From Paenibacillus sp. LHD-117 (GTDB lineage: Bacteria; Bacillota; Bacilli; Paenibacillales; Paenibacillaceae): a stretch of DNA of 64,000 nt. Both the position numbers and the translations under genes were made by a program. The DNA is taken from positions 1 to 64,000 of the forward strand of contig NZ_JAVFVT010000005.1 in NCBI RefSeq assembly GCF_030929555.1, written 5' to 3'. Position 1 is the first letter of the stretch. Each line of letters begins with the position of its first letter. The notes beneath the pieces were generated by a model that saw only the letters and a program-made list of their open reading frames with translations, was not told the DNA's origin and did no database searches. This document shows positions 8,900-17,035 of this stretch, piece by piece.

Positions 8900-11218
8900 A
8901 TGCGGTCTTTGTCCTTCTTAAGTAAAATGACCATATTCGGATTTCTGCTCGGCACCCTCCCTGTTATCTTCATTGGGGCATTCGCGTACATGACGTCGTC
9001 CAGCGAGATCCAGGAGAATGTCGTAAACGGCAACCGCCAGCTCCTCATGCAAATTAACTCCAATGTAGAGCAGAAGCTGACGACTGTCAACCATACGCTA
9101 AATCAGGTGATTCATTCCACCGTCCTCAAAAAAGCGATGAACCAGCCGCTCGCGGCGGATGATTTTATGACCTATAACGACATCCAGAACGAAATCCGGT
9201 ATATGCAATCTTTCGACACGAAGCTGGAGGACGTCATTCTGATCAACGAGCGCCATAACTGGATGGTCAAAAATTCCGGCTTATACGCGTTCGACCGATA
9301 TCCCTTCAGGGAACAGCTCGCTTCACTTCGCGACATACCGGAAGGCGTCTCTTGGGTGCTGACGCCTACGGAGTGGTTTTATTCCGAGGAGAACGCCCGC
9401 GGAACGGTCGCCTGCCCCTATATCATCAGCCTCGTGAAGAAGCTGCCGACCGCCGGCCTCGAGAAATACGGGCTTGCGATCGCCAATATCCCCGCTTGCG
9501 GCCTGCAAGAGCTGTTGGAGACGGAAGCCTCCGATGCGCCGATAGCGGAAATGATCATCCTGGACGAGCAGAACCGGATTCTGCTGCATCGCGATCCCTC
9601 CCTCATCGGGCAGCCCGCGGAAGCGGCGGGCATGCCCGCCGAGCGGTTGACTGAGGCGTCCGGCGAGTTCGTTGTCTCTGCGGAGCAAGGCAAACAATCC
9701 GTTACGTATTATCGCTCCGAGCTGAACGGATGGCATTACCTGTCGGTCTCCTCGATCGCCGCCATGACGAAGGAATCCGTCAAGATCGGACAGTACACGC
9801 TCTACATCTGCCTGTTCATGCTGCTCCTGTCGATGCTGCTCGCCTGGATCGGCTCCCGCCGCATGTATTCGCCGATCCAGACTCTGCTCGCCCAGGTCGG
9901 AGAGCTCATGACGGACGCGGGCAAGCGGCGGAACCGCAACGAGTTCCAGGTCATCAGCGAGCGCGTGCATCATTTGTTCCAGTCGAAATCCCAACTCGAG
10001 AAGGAAGTGCAGCAGCATGTGCAGCAGGCGAGAGCGTTTTTCCTGATGAGGGCGCTGCAGGGCAATGTCCGCGGCGGCGCGATTCCGGAGCGTCTTCGCC
10101 AGTTCGGTTACGCGGAGCAGCTTGAGGGTTGGCGCACAATGGCCGTTATGGCGCTGCAGATCGACTTCCAGGAGGACAGCCGTTATTCCAAAGGCGACCT
10201 GGAGCTGCTGCTGTTCGCCATTCATAACATCATCGAAGAGCTGGTGCCGTCGCGCGAACGGCTTGCTCCAGTCACGATGGACGGCTCGATCGTCGCCGTC
10301 ATCGGCAGCGAGGCGGAGGACGAGGCGCTGTTTTACGATAAAATGCGCGCCGTTACGGAGCTGGTGCAATCCCAAGTGGCGGGTTATTTGAACCTGCAGG
10401 TCAGCATCGGAATCAGCTTGCCGTTCGTCGCCTTCGACCATCTCGCAGTCGCTTGCCGCGAAGGCAACGAGGCGCTCAAGCAGCGGATGAAGCTCGGTAC
10501 GGGCATCATTATCCAATATGAGCATTTGAACCAAGAAGGCACGCATACCCTCAATCTTAGCTATCCGTCCTACATCGAGAACGAGCTGCTCGACGCCATC
10601 AAGCTGGCCGAGAAGGAAGCGGCCAAGGAGCTGCTGAAGCAGTTCCTGCAGACCGTCTTCGCGGAGGAGCTCAGTCCGCAGGAGTATCAAATTCCGCTGG
10701 CCCGCCTCCTCAACAGCTTGCTCGTCGTCATGCAGGAATCCGGTGTCGGCCTCGGCCAAATCCATCCGATGAAAGGCTCGCTGCTGGAGGAGCTGCTCGG
10801 GCTGCATACGCATGCGGAAATCGAGGATTGGTTCTGGACCGGCGTCGCGCATCCGATGGTGAAAATTTTCAGGGACAGGCGCGAGGCGCAGTACCACAAT
10901 ATTTCGGAGAAAATCATCGACCTCGTCCAGCACCACTACGATTCGGACTTGACGCTCGAGGAATGTGCGTCGAGGCTGCATTACAACGCGAACTACCTGA
11001 GCAGCGTCTTCCGCAAGGAGACGGGGCATTCGTTCAGCGAATATTTGACGATGTACCGGTTCAACATGGCGAAGCGCTGGCTCGCGGACGGCGAGATGCC
11101 GATCAAGGACATCGCGGCCAAGCTGCGCTACAACAACCCGCAAAACTTCATCCGCTCCTTCCGCAAGCAGGAAGGCATCACCCCGGGCCAATACCGCGAG
11201 CGAAAGCGCAGCGGTTAG
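8900..11218 (+). CDS. Membrane-bound AraC-family regulator with extracellular sensor domain (YtdP-like)
   Basis: About 772 residues. A membrane helix at residues 10-30 (FGFLLGTLPVIFIGAFAYM), an extracellular Cache-like region to about 290, and a second helix (TLYICLFMLLLSMLLAWIG) frame a ligand sensor. A central cytoplasmic region of the type seen in YesN/YtdP proteins follows, and the last 100 residues form two AraC helix-turn-helix units (ECASRLHYNANYLSSVFRKE and IAAKLRYNNPQNFIRSFRK). It probably senses the imported oligosaccharide or the binding protein and activates the divergent transport genes. The ATG at 8900 with AAGGTGGGG upstream is preferred over a GTG at 8888 that overlaps that site. 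Confidence 0.9.
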   Translation: MRSLSFLSKMTIFGFLLGTLPVIFIGAFAYMTSSSEIQENVVNGNRQLLMQINSNVEQKLTTVNHTLNQVIHSTVLKKAMNQPLAADDFMTYNDIQNEIRYMQSFDTKLEDVILINERHNWMVKNSGLYAFDRYPFREQLASLRDIPEGVSWVLTPTEWFYSEENARGTVACPYIISLVKKLPTAGLEKYGLAIANIPACGLQELLETEASDAPIAEMIILDEQNRILLHRDPSLIGQPAEAAGMPAERLTEASGEFVVSAEQGKQSVTYYRSELNGWHYLSVSSIAAMTKESVKIGQYTLYICLFMLLLSMLLAWIGSRRMYSPIQTLLAQVGELMTDAGKRRNRNEFQVISERVHHLFQSKSQLEKEVQQHVQQARAFFLMRALQGNVRGGAIPERLRQFGYAEQLEGWRTMAVMALQIDFQEDSRYSKGDLELLLFAIHNIIEELVPSRERLAPVTMDGSIVAVIGSEAEDEALFYDKMRAVTELVQSQVAGYLNLQVSIGISLPFVAFDHLAVACREGNEALKQRMKLGTGIIIQYEHLNQEGTHTLNLSYPSYIENELLDAIKLAEKEAAKELLKQFLQTVFAEELSPQEYQIPLARLLNSLLVVMQESGVGLGQIHPMKGSLLEELLGLHTHAEIEDWFWTGVAHPMVKIFRDRREAQYHNISEKIIDLVQHHYDSDLTLEECASRLHYNANYLSSVFRKETGHSFSEYLTMYRFNMAKRWLADGEMPIKDIAAKLRYNNPQNFIRSFRKQEGITPGQYRERKRSG

Positions 11219-11236
11219 GCGCGGCGGGAGCGCGGA

Positions 11237-11361
11237 CAGGTACGTTTCGCGAACCTACAGCTCCATTCGAGCGCCCATTTCAGTCTGCAGGTACGTTTCG
11301 CGGACCTGCAGCAGCCATCGGGCGCCGGTCCACGTTGCAGGTACGTTTCGCGAACCTACAG
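11237..11361. repeat. Three-unit 50-51 bp intergenic repeat with palindromic core
   Basis: CAGGTACGTTTCGCG begins at 11237, 11288 and 11338. Each unit carries a dyad; the middle one reads CTGCAGGT...ACCTGCAG. It lies between the convergent AraC and serS genes. Unit length is not a multiple of three, so it is not coding. Confidence 0.85.
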
Positions 11362-11393
11362 CCCCCATCGAGCCCCCACTCAGCCTTATTTCT

Positions 11394-12680
11394 TTAGGTC
11401 GACGGAGCGGCCAGCTCCGCCATGCCGTACATGTAAGGGCGCAGCGCCTCCGGGATGCGGATCGAGCCGTCCGCCTGCTGATGGTTCTCCAGCAGTGGAA
11501 TTAAGATACGCGGGCTCGCCACGGCCGTATTGTTGAGCGTGTGGCAGTAACGCAGCGCGCCGTTCTCGTCGCGGTAGCGGATGTTCGACCTTCGCGCTTG
11601 AAAGTCGTGCAGATTCGACGACGAATGCGTCTCCCCATAAGCGCCCCGGCTCGGCATCCAGGTCTCCAGATCGTATTGCTTATACGTCTTTTGCGACATG
11701 TCGCCCGTGCAGACCGCCATCTGGCGGTACGGCAGCTCCAGCTTCCGAAGCACGGCCTCGGCATGCCCGGTAATCTCCTGCAGCATGGCATCCGAATGTT
11801 CCGCGTCCGCGCGGCAGATGACGACCTGCTCCACTTTGGCGAATTGATGCACGCGGTATAGTCCGTGCACGTCCCGCCCCGCCGAACCCACTTCGCTGCG
11901 GAAACACATCGAAGCCGCGGCCAGCTTGATCGGTTCGGCGACATCCACGATTTCGCCGGCGTAATACGTGACGAGCGGCACCTCCGACGTTCCGACCAAA
12001 TAACGCTCCTCATCCGCGATCCGGTATGTCTGATCCTCGCCGAGCGGGAAGAAGCCGGTCCCCTTCATCGCATCCGGCCGAGCCATCAGGGGCACATCCA
12101 TCGGCGCAAATCCTTTTTCGATCAACAAATCCAGCGCCAGCTGCTGGACCGCGCGGTGCAGCAGAACGCCCGCCCCGGTCAAATAATAAAAGCGGCTTCC
12201 GGCCGTCTTTACGCCCCTCGGCACGTCGACCAGCTTATGCAGCTCCGCGAGCGCCATATGGTCCCGCCATTCAAAATCAAACAACGGCGGCTCTCCGACC
12301 CGCTTCAGCTCCACGTTGTCCGCATCCGAGCCGCCGACCGGCGTATCCGGCGAGACAATGTTCGGCACTCGCTCGCCCAACAGACGCATCGCCTGCTCCG
12401 CCTCCCCGAGCTCCCGTTCCAGCACCGCGATTCTCCCGTTCAGCTCCCGCACTTCAGCCCTGCCCCGCTCGGCCTCCTCGCGCCGACCGTTCCGCATCCA
12501 CCGGCCGATTTCCTCCGAGAGCTTGTTGCGCGTCTCCCGCAGCCGATCCGTCTCGCCTTGCGTGCTCCTCCTCCGATCGTCCTCCGCCAGCAACTCGGCG
12601 ACCGATAACGCGATCCCCTTCCGATCCGCCGTCAACTGCACCTCTTCCGCATGTTCCCTAATCCATTTCATGTCCAACAT
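11394..12680 (-). CDS. serS: Seryl-tRNA synthetase, divergent motif 3
   Basis: Charges tRNA-Ser with serine. About 428 residues: an N-terminal two-helix coiled-coil arm (residues 1-110) that grips the tRNA long arm, then the class II core. Motif 2 is clear (FRSEVGSAGRDVHGLYRVHQF region, RVHQF being diagnostic) and the GTSEVPL serine loop is present. Motif 3 reads NNTAVASPRILIPLLENHQ instead of the usual NGSG-AVGRT-AILENYQ, although the motif 3 Arg is kept. Start 12680 follows AAAGGAGCGG. The gene is single, convergent with the AraC regulator, and preceded by a T-box leader. It could be the housekeeping enzyme or a second, specialised SerRS; the motif 3 change argues for the latter. Confidence 0.93.
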   Translation of the reverse strand: MLDMKWIREHAEEVQLTADRKGIALSVAELLAEDDRRRSTQGETDRLRETRNKLSEEIGRWMRNGRREEAERGRAEVRELNGRIAVLERELGEAEQAMRLLGERVPNIVSPDTPVGGSDADNVELKRVGEPPLFDFEWRDHMALAELHKLVDVPRGVKTAGSRFYYLTGAGVLLHRAVQQLALDLLIEKGFAPMDVPLMARPDAMKGTGFFPLGEDQTYRIADEERYLVGTSEVPLVTYYAGEIVDVAEPIKLAAASMCFRSEVGSAGRDVHGLYRVHQFAKVEQVVICRADAEHSDAMLQEITGHAEAVLRKLELPYRQMAVCTGDMSQKTYKQYDLETWMPSRGAYGETHSSSNLHDFQARRSNIRYRDENGALRYCHTLNNTAVASPRILIPLLENHQQADGSIRIPEALRPYMYGMAELAAPST

Positions 12681-12708
12681 TTGGCACCGCTCCTTTGTTT
12701 TTGGCTTG

Positions 12709-12803
12709 GTGAAACGGCTGTCGCCGACCTTTGGCGGCGTGGCGCGTTTCATTCCGAGAAATATAAGCCAGTATAGTGAAAACTTATACTTTCTTATATT
12801 TAA
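12709..12803 (-). ncRNA. Two-hairpin leader element, copy 1 (serS leader)
   Basis: In serS orientation an AT hairpin (AAATATAAG...CTTATATTT with inner AGTATA...TATACT) is followed by CTCGGAATGAAACG and a GC hairpin closing with CGTTTC. It sits after the T-box terminator and before the serS ribosome site, so it is within the mRNA leader. Three relatives are at 43332, 46114 and 46511. Function unknown. Confidence 0.6.
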
Positions 12804-12811
12804 AAAAATAC

Positions 12812-13077
12812 AAAAAGCGCCCTCATCCCACTGGGACGAGGAGCGCTTATACTCGCGGTGCCACCCAAATTGACCTGGCAGACGTAGCTGCAAAGATCCA
12901 CTTTGTTCCGCGATAACGGGCGGATTCCGGTTAACTTAGGAGAAGCTCCAGCCAGGCTCCGCGCGCGTATCATCCACCTCGCGGGACATGCACGAAAACA
13001 TAGGCCGGTACTTTCTTGACGAGAACGCCTCCGAGTTGGATGCTCTTCATAGGCATAATGTCGAATTCGATTTTCAC
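12812..13077 (-). promoter_or_regulatory. T-box leader controlling serS
   Basis: The antiterminator signature GGGTGGCACCGCG lies at 12854-12866 on the minus strand, followed by a terminator (AGCGC...GCGCTTTTTG, 12812-12846). An AGTA sequence upstream fits stem I. I could not fix the specifier codon with certainty; AGC and UCC triplets occur in the right region. Uncharged tRNA-Ser would favour antitermination and serS expression. Confidence 0.92.
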
Positions 13078-13079
13078 GT

Positions 13080-13109
13080 ATTATAGCGTATGCCGCAATC
13101 CGTTTGCAA
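13080..13109 (-). promoter_or_regulatory. serS promoter
   Basis: TTGCAA (13104-13109) and TATAAT (13080-13085) on the minus strand, 18 bases apart, placed just upstream of the T-box leader. Confidence 0.7.
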
Positions 13110-13215
13110 GTACCGCGTTCCGCTCCGCCCTCGCCTATCTCCCTTTCGTAAGCGGAACATTCGCGATATGATGGTTTCTAACAGGTACATTGCGACCGAG
13201 GAGGTAGACCGCCGA

Positions 13216-14913
13216 ATGGAACGGTTCTCTCACATCCAAGAACTAACGACGCTGAAAATCATTGCGGAAACGCTCAATCAATCCACCGACGTCTTCACCA
13301 TGCTTGACGAGGTGCTCGGGAAGCTGCTGGAGCTGACCGGCCTCACCTACGGGTGGATCTTCCTGATCGAAGACAATCAGGAGAACGTGCTAGCCGCGCA
13401 CCGCAATTTGCCGCCGGGCCTTCTCAATCAAGAGATGAAGCTGATGCACGCCGGCTCCTGCTGGTGCGTCGACCAATACCGCGACGGCCGCCTGAATAGC
13501 GCCGTCAACATTATGTCCTGCCGGAGGCTCGACACCGCGAAGAGAACCGGCAGCGGCGATACTTGCGGATTTACGCACCATGCCACCGTCCCGCTCATGA
13601 TCGGCGACCGTAAATTCGGCATTCTTAACGTGGGCTCGCTCGGCAAAAATCATTTTGAACAGGAGGAGCTCGCCCTGCTCGCCTCCGTCGCGCTCCAGAT
13701 CGGCGTCGGCGTGGAGCGGATGCGCCTGCACAAGGTCGAGCAGCGGCGGGCTGATCTGTTCACCCGCCTCGGCGAGTTCAGCCGCCGCCTGAGCCAATCG
13801 GTCAGCACCGGCATATCCCGCATCGAGCTGGCGGAGAACGCGGCGATGCTTATCTCGCGTATCTTCGATTGGCCAGGAGTCGCCCTGCTCGAGAAGGTAG
13901 GCGACCAGTACCATGCTCAGTCGCTGATCGCGTCGGGAATATCCGTTCCGGAGCCTGCCGCCGCGAAGCTGAAGACGTCGCTGCACGGGCCATTAATCGC
14001 GCTGACGGGCGGCGAGCAATATCGGGAGATCACAGCCGCGGCGGCTGAATCGATCGTACAGCAATGGCATCCGCTGCAGGAGCGGAACGAACGAATCAAG
14101 TCGCTGCTCGCCGTCTCCTTGGCTTCGAACGCTCGGACGACCAACCAGGTGCTGCTCGTCGGCCGCAACAAACCGCAGTTTCTTGCCAAAGTGGAGGGCG
14201 AAGTGCTCGAGGCGATCGCCTCCCACATCGCCGTCGCGCTGGAGCATGCGCAGCTCGAGGAGAACCGGCGAGAGCTGGTCCGGACCGAAGAGCGCAACCG
14301 GCTCGCCAGAGACCTGCACGATTCCGTGTCCCAACTGCTATTCTCAATCAGCATGACCGCCAAGGGAGCCGAAGCTTGCCTGCTGGAGAGCGACACGGCA
14401 GCAGCCGGCGCCGCCATCGCAGATATGCACGCGATGTCCAAGGAAGCGCTTAAGGAGATGAGATCGCTCATTCAGCATCTCCGTCCTGCCAACCTTGACG
14501 GCGGGCTGACCGCCGCGCTGATCGATTACGGCAAGCGGCTCGGCCTTCAGGTGAAGGTCCATCGCGGAAGCGGCTACGCCTGCCTCCCTTCGCACGTCAA
14601 CGAAACGTTGTGGCGCATCGGGCAAGAAGCGCTCAACAACGTCGCCAAACATGCGGCCACGGATCAAGTGGACATTGCTTTCTCCGTTCACGGAGGCGAG
14701 CTTAACTTCGTAATTCAGGACGATGGCAGAGGGTTAAATCAGGAACGCTCCGGTACCGCCGGGCATCGGCCTTCATTCGGACTCGCGATCATGCAGGAGC
14801 GCGCCGAATCGCTGGGCGGACGGCTTAAGTTGTCCAGCCCTGCCGGCAGCGGCACGCTGATCGAAGCGGTCATCCCGATGCCGACCGGTACGCCGTTAGG
14901 AGGGGAACGATGA
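13216..14913 (+). CDS. NarL-type sensor histidine kinase with Cys-rich GAF domain
   Basis: Cytosolic kinase of about 565 residues with no membrane segment. A GAF domain in the first half contains four cysteines in the pattern CxC-x17-C-x14-C (GSCWC, MSCRR, DTCGF), a second GAF-like region follows, then a HisKA_3 dimerisation helix with [13 protein letters not shown] (phospho-His) and a HATPase with N box ALNNVAKHA. The cysteine set suggests metal or Fe-S redox sensing, as shown for staphylococcal AirS; for this protein it is inference. The start at 13216 has GAGGAGGT about 11 bases upstream. Its stop overlaps the response regulator start (ATGA), so the two are translationally coupled. Confidence 0.88.
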   Translation: MERFSHIQELTTLKIIAETLNQSTDVFTMLDEVLGKLLELTGLTYGWIFLIEDNQENVLAAHRNLPPGLLNQEMKLMHAGSCWCVDQYRDGRLNSAVNIMSCRRLDTAKRTGSGDTCGFTHHATVPLMIGDRKFGILNVGSLGKNHFEQEELALLASVALQIGVGVERMRLHKVEQRRADLFTRLGEFSRRLSQSVSTGISRIELAENAAMLISRIFDWPGVALLEKVGDQYHAQSLIASGISVPEPAAAKLKTSLHGPLIALTGGEQYREITAAAAESIVQQWHPLQERNERIKSLLAVSLASNARTTNQVLLVGRNKPQFLAKVEGEVLEAIASHIAVALEHAQLEENRRELVRTEERNRLARDLHDSVSQLLFSISMTAKGAEACLLESDTAAAGAAIADMHAMSKEALKEMRSLIQHLRPANLDGGLTAALIDYGKRLGLQVKVHRGSGYACLPSHVNETLWRIGQEALNNVAKHAATDQVDIAFSVHGGELNFVIQDDGRGLNQERSGTAGHRPSFGLAIMQERAESLGGRLKLSSPAGSGTLIEAVIPMPTGTPLGGER

Positions 14914-15590
14914 GTATACGCATCCTGCTTGCGGACGATCACAAAATGGTCCGGAAAGGCCTTCAGCTATTCCTTGCCTCGCAAAAGGACATCCGGTTCG
15001 TCGGCGAAGCGTCTTCCGGGGAAGAAGCCATCGCCCGGACGGCCGAGCTTGCGCCCGATATCGTCCTGATGGATATTATGATGCCGGGAATCGGCGGCAT
15101 CGAAGCGACCGCCTTATTGGCCGAGCGTCATCCGGCAGTGAAGGTCATTATTTTATCCTCTTCGTCGGACGAGAACCATGCCTTGCCCGCTATCCGGGCC
15201 GGCGCGAAGGGTTATTTGCTGAAGGATATCGAGCCCGAGGAGCTGGCCGCCGCCATCAGGCGCGTCCACGAAGGCAAGGTGGAGCTGCATCCGGACATCG
15301 CCGGACAGCTGATGAATCAATACGTATCGCATTATCAAGGCGAGGGGATGCGAACATCCGGGGAGACTGCGCCGCATGAGTCGCTTACCCCGCGCGAGCT
15401 GGACGTGCTGCGTCTGATTGCGGCAGGAAGGAGTAACCGCGGCATCGCCGATGAGCTTGTTATCACCGAGAAGACGGTCAAGACGCATGTCAGCCATATT
15501 TTGGCCAAGCTGGATGTCGCGGATCGGACGCAGGCCGCCCTTTACGCCGTCAAGCACGGGCTGGACCGGGCGGCGCCGGCCTCAGACTAA
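14910..15590 (+). CDS. NarL/FixJ-family response regulator
   Basis: About 226 residues. Receiver domain with acidic pair DD in [12 protein letters not shown], phospho-acceptor Asp in [11 protein letters not shown] and the Lys of GYLLKD; C-terminal LuxR-type helix-turn-helix ([34 protein letters not shown]). It is encoded directly after the GAF kinase with a four-base overlap, so it is that kinase's partner. A flavin reductase follows 140 bases later and could be a target, which would fit a redox theme (inference). Confidence 0.95.
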   Translation: MSIRILLADDHKMVRKGLQLFLASQKDIRFVGEASSGEEAIARTAELAPDIVLMDIMMPGIGGIEATALLAERHPAVKVIILSSSSDENHALPAIRAGAKGYLLKDIEPEELAAAIRRVHEGKVELHPDIAGQLMNQYVSHYQGEGMRTSGETAPHESLTPRELDVLRLIAAGRSNRGIADELVITEKTVKTHVSHILAKLDVADRTQAALYAVKHGLDRAAPASD

Positions 15591-15729
15591 AGTCGTACAC
15601 CGGTTCATTCTAAGGATGAGGCCGGATTCTCCGAAAGTTCATCCCTTCCGACGACGCGATCCAAGGGCAGCAGATGATACGATAAAACCAGATCAAAGGA
15701 CGATTCGTCGATTGAAGGGATGGATACAC

Positions 15730-16281
15730 ATGAACGTAATCATTATCGCAGGCAGCAATCATAAAGGCGCGACGAGCACGAGGCTTTCGGAGTACGTATC
15801 GTCGCTAATTACGGCCCAAGGCCATCAGTCATCGGTGTTCAACCTGTACGAGAGACCTCTTCCGTTCTACTCGCCGGATGGCGAATACGGCAGCACGGAA
15901 TCGATCTCCGAGCTGCAGAAAGTGATGCGGGCGGCAGACGCCATCGTGCTGGCGACCCCGGAGTACCACAGCAGCATCTCTGGCGTGCTCAAGAACGCGC
16001 TGGATCACTTGGGACAGGACTACTTCCGCGGCAAGGTCGTGTTGTCCATGAGCTCGGCAGGGGGAGCGGTCGGCACCAGCTCGCTGCAGCAGCTGCAGGC
16101 GATCGTGCGCAACTTGCACGGCATCAACTTGCCGGAGTGGGTGTCCATTGGCGGGGCGCAGCGCAACTGGTTTATGGAGCCGCATACCGACCACGAAGGG
16201 GCGGGCAGCGATATCCTGGACCGCGTCAAACGCGTCACGCTTTCGTTCCTGGAGCTGGCCTCGAGGGTACGGGCGAATTAA
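15730..16281 (+). CDS. NADPH-dependent FMN reductase (azoreductase/YhdA-like flavoprotein)
   Basis: About 183 residues with a flavodoxin fold. The FMN phosphate loop GSNHKGATSTRL is at the N-terminus and the family motif PEYHSSISGVLKNALDHL lies near residue 80. Such enzymes use NAD(P)H to reduce FMN, quinones, azo dyes or chromate. It has GAAGGGATGG upstream of the ATG and may be cotranscribed with or controlled by the preceding two-component system. Confidence 0.9.
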   Translation: MNVIIIAGSNHKGATSTRLSEYVSSLITAQGHQSSVFNLYERPLPFYSPDGEYGSTESISELQKVMRAADAIVLATPEYHSSISGVLKNALDHLGQDYFRGKVVLSMSSAGGAVGTSSLQQLQAIVRNLHGINLPEWVSIGGAQRNWFMEPHTDHEGAGSDILDRVKRVTLSFLELASRVRAN

Positions 16282-16350
16282 TGCCGGCGTAAGGCAGGGT
16301 TCGGCGCTTTCGTACGTTATTTCCGGTATAGCGATCTTGAAAAAACGCAA

Positions 16351-16553
16351 CGATGTTTTGATGCTTCGTTTCATCGAGCGGACGGATTACCGATTATAGA
16401 CGGTTTTTCGAACACATTGTTCCAAATTCCCCAATAATCATGAATTCAAGTCGATTTTTCGAATAGATTCAGCGAATCTAGCGCCTAAGGCTAGAATGTA
16501 TACGATATTTCGACTTCGATCGTACCGGATTCGGTTCTTCAGGTTCGTTTTGG
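16351..16553. repeat. Degenerate four-unit 50-51 bp array
   Basis: Related cores CGATGTTTTG, CGGTTTTTCG, CGATTTTTCG and CGATATTTCG begin at 16351, 16401, 16452 and 16503, a spacing of 50, 51 and 51. Outside the cores similarity is low. No gene is seen in 16282-16656. Confidence 0.5.
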
Positions 16554-16656
16554 AGCAATCTACAAGTGCTGGCCTCCAGAGAACGCGTGACATTCGCCGA
16601 ATCGCCGCCGCTGGCATTGACCTTCGGTGAAGCTGCGCCAGCCAGCGCGCGTCAAG

Positions 16657-16697
16657 CAAAAAACCGTCAGGCGGCAAGCGCCTGACGGTTTTTTTAT
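16657..16697. terminator. Bidirectional terminator between convergent genes
   Basis: AACCGTCAGGCG / CGCCTGACGGTT arms with a short loop, flanked by six A on the left and seven T on the right. It can stop both the FMN reductase transcript and the DUF2164 transcript. Confidence 0.92.
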
Positions 16698-16754
16698 AAT
16701 GTCGTCTGAAAAATCGCGATGAATCCATTCGAAACTTCTCGCGCCCTTACCTTC

Positions 16755-17015
16755 CTACCTTCTCCCCGAGAGCGGAGCAGACTTCTGCAGCGCGTAGAGA
16801 TCCTCGTCCGTCGCCGCCATCCGCTGCTCGATGACCTTGCGGGCGTCATCGATGGCCTGGTTGTAGATCGGAGGCGTCAGCAACTTCAGCAGGTGGTCCA
16901 AGAATTGCTCTCCCGCCAGCTCGCCGATTTCTAGGTCCAGCTCCTTCTCCAAGTAGCTCCGCAGCTCGGACACGAGCTGCAGCTTCGTTTCCCTCGGCAT
17001 TTTCATGATCGTCAT
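16755..17015 (-). CDS. DUF2164 family small protein
   Basis: About 86 residues starting MTIMKMPRETKLQLV, matching the usual DUF2164 opening; the core IYNQAIDDARKVIEQR is also typical. The family has no established function to my knowledge. The ATG at 17015 has GGGAGAG upstream; an in-frame ATG at 17033 is less well placed. It begins about 20 bases after the stop of the Tet(M)-like GTPase and is probably cotranscribed with it. Confidence 0.82.
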   Translation of the reverse strand: MTIMKMPRETKLQLVSELRSYLEKELDLEIGELAGEQFLDHLLKLLTPPIYNQAIDDARKVIEQRMAATDEDLYALQKSAPLSGRR

Positions 17016-17035
17016 GTCTCTCCCATCCTTCATCC

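Noticed and set aside
9323-11191. 622-codon open frame opposite the AraC regulator
   Set aside because: It mirrors a clear multi-domain gene on the other strand, has no ribosome site and no recognisable domain; long antisense frames are expected in GC-rich coding DNA. The same applies to 7619-8680, 2496-3431, 11865-12608 and similar frames.
12681-12893. N-terminal extension of serS reading through KRATPPKVGDSRF
   Set aside because: This stretch is the leader element and T-box terminator region; AAAGGAGCGG and the family N-terminus MLDMKWIREH fix the start at 12680. The same peptide-like string appears before the GH4 gene for the same reason.
16438-16728. 96-codon minus-strand frame between FMN reductase and DUF2164
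   Set aside because: It runs through a perfect bidirectional terminator and the 51-bp array, and has no ribosome site.
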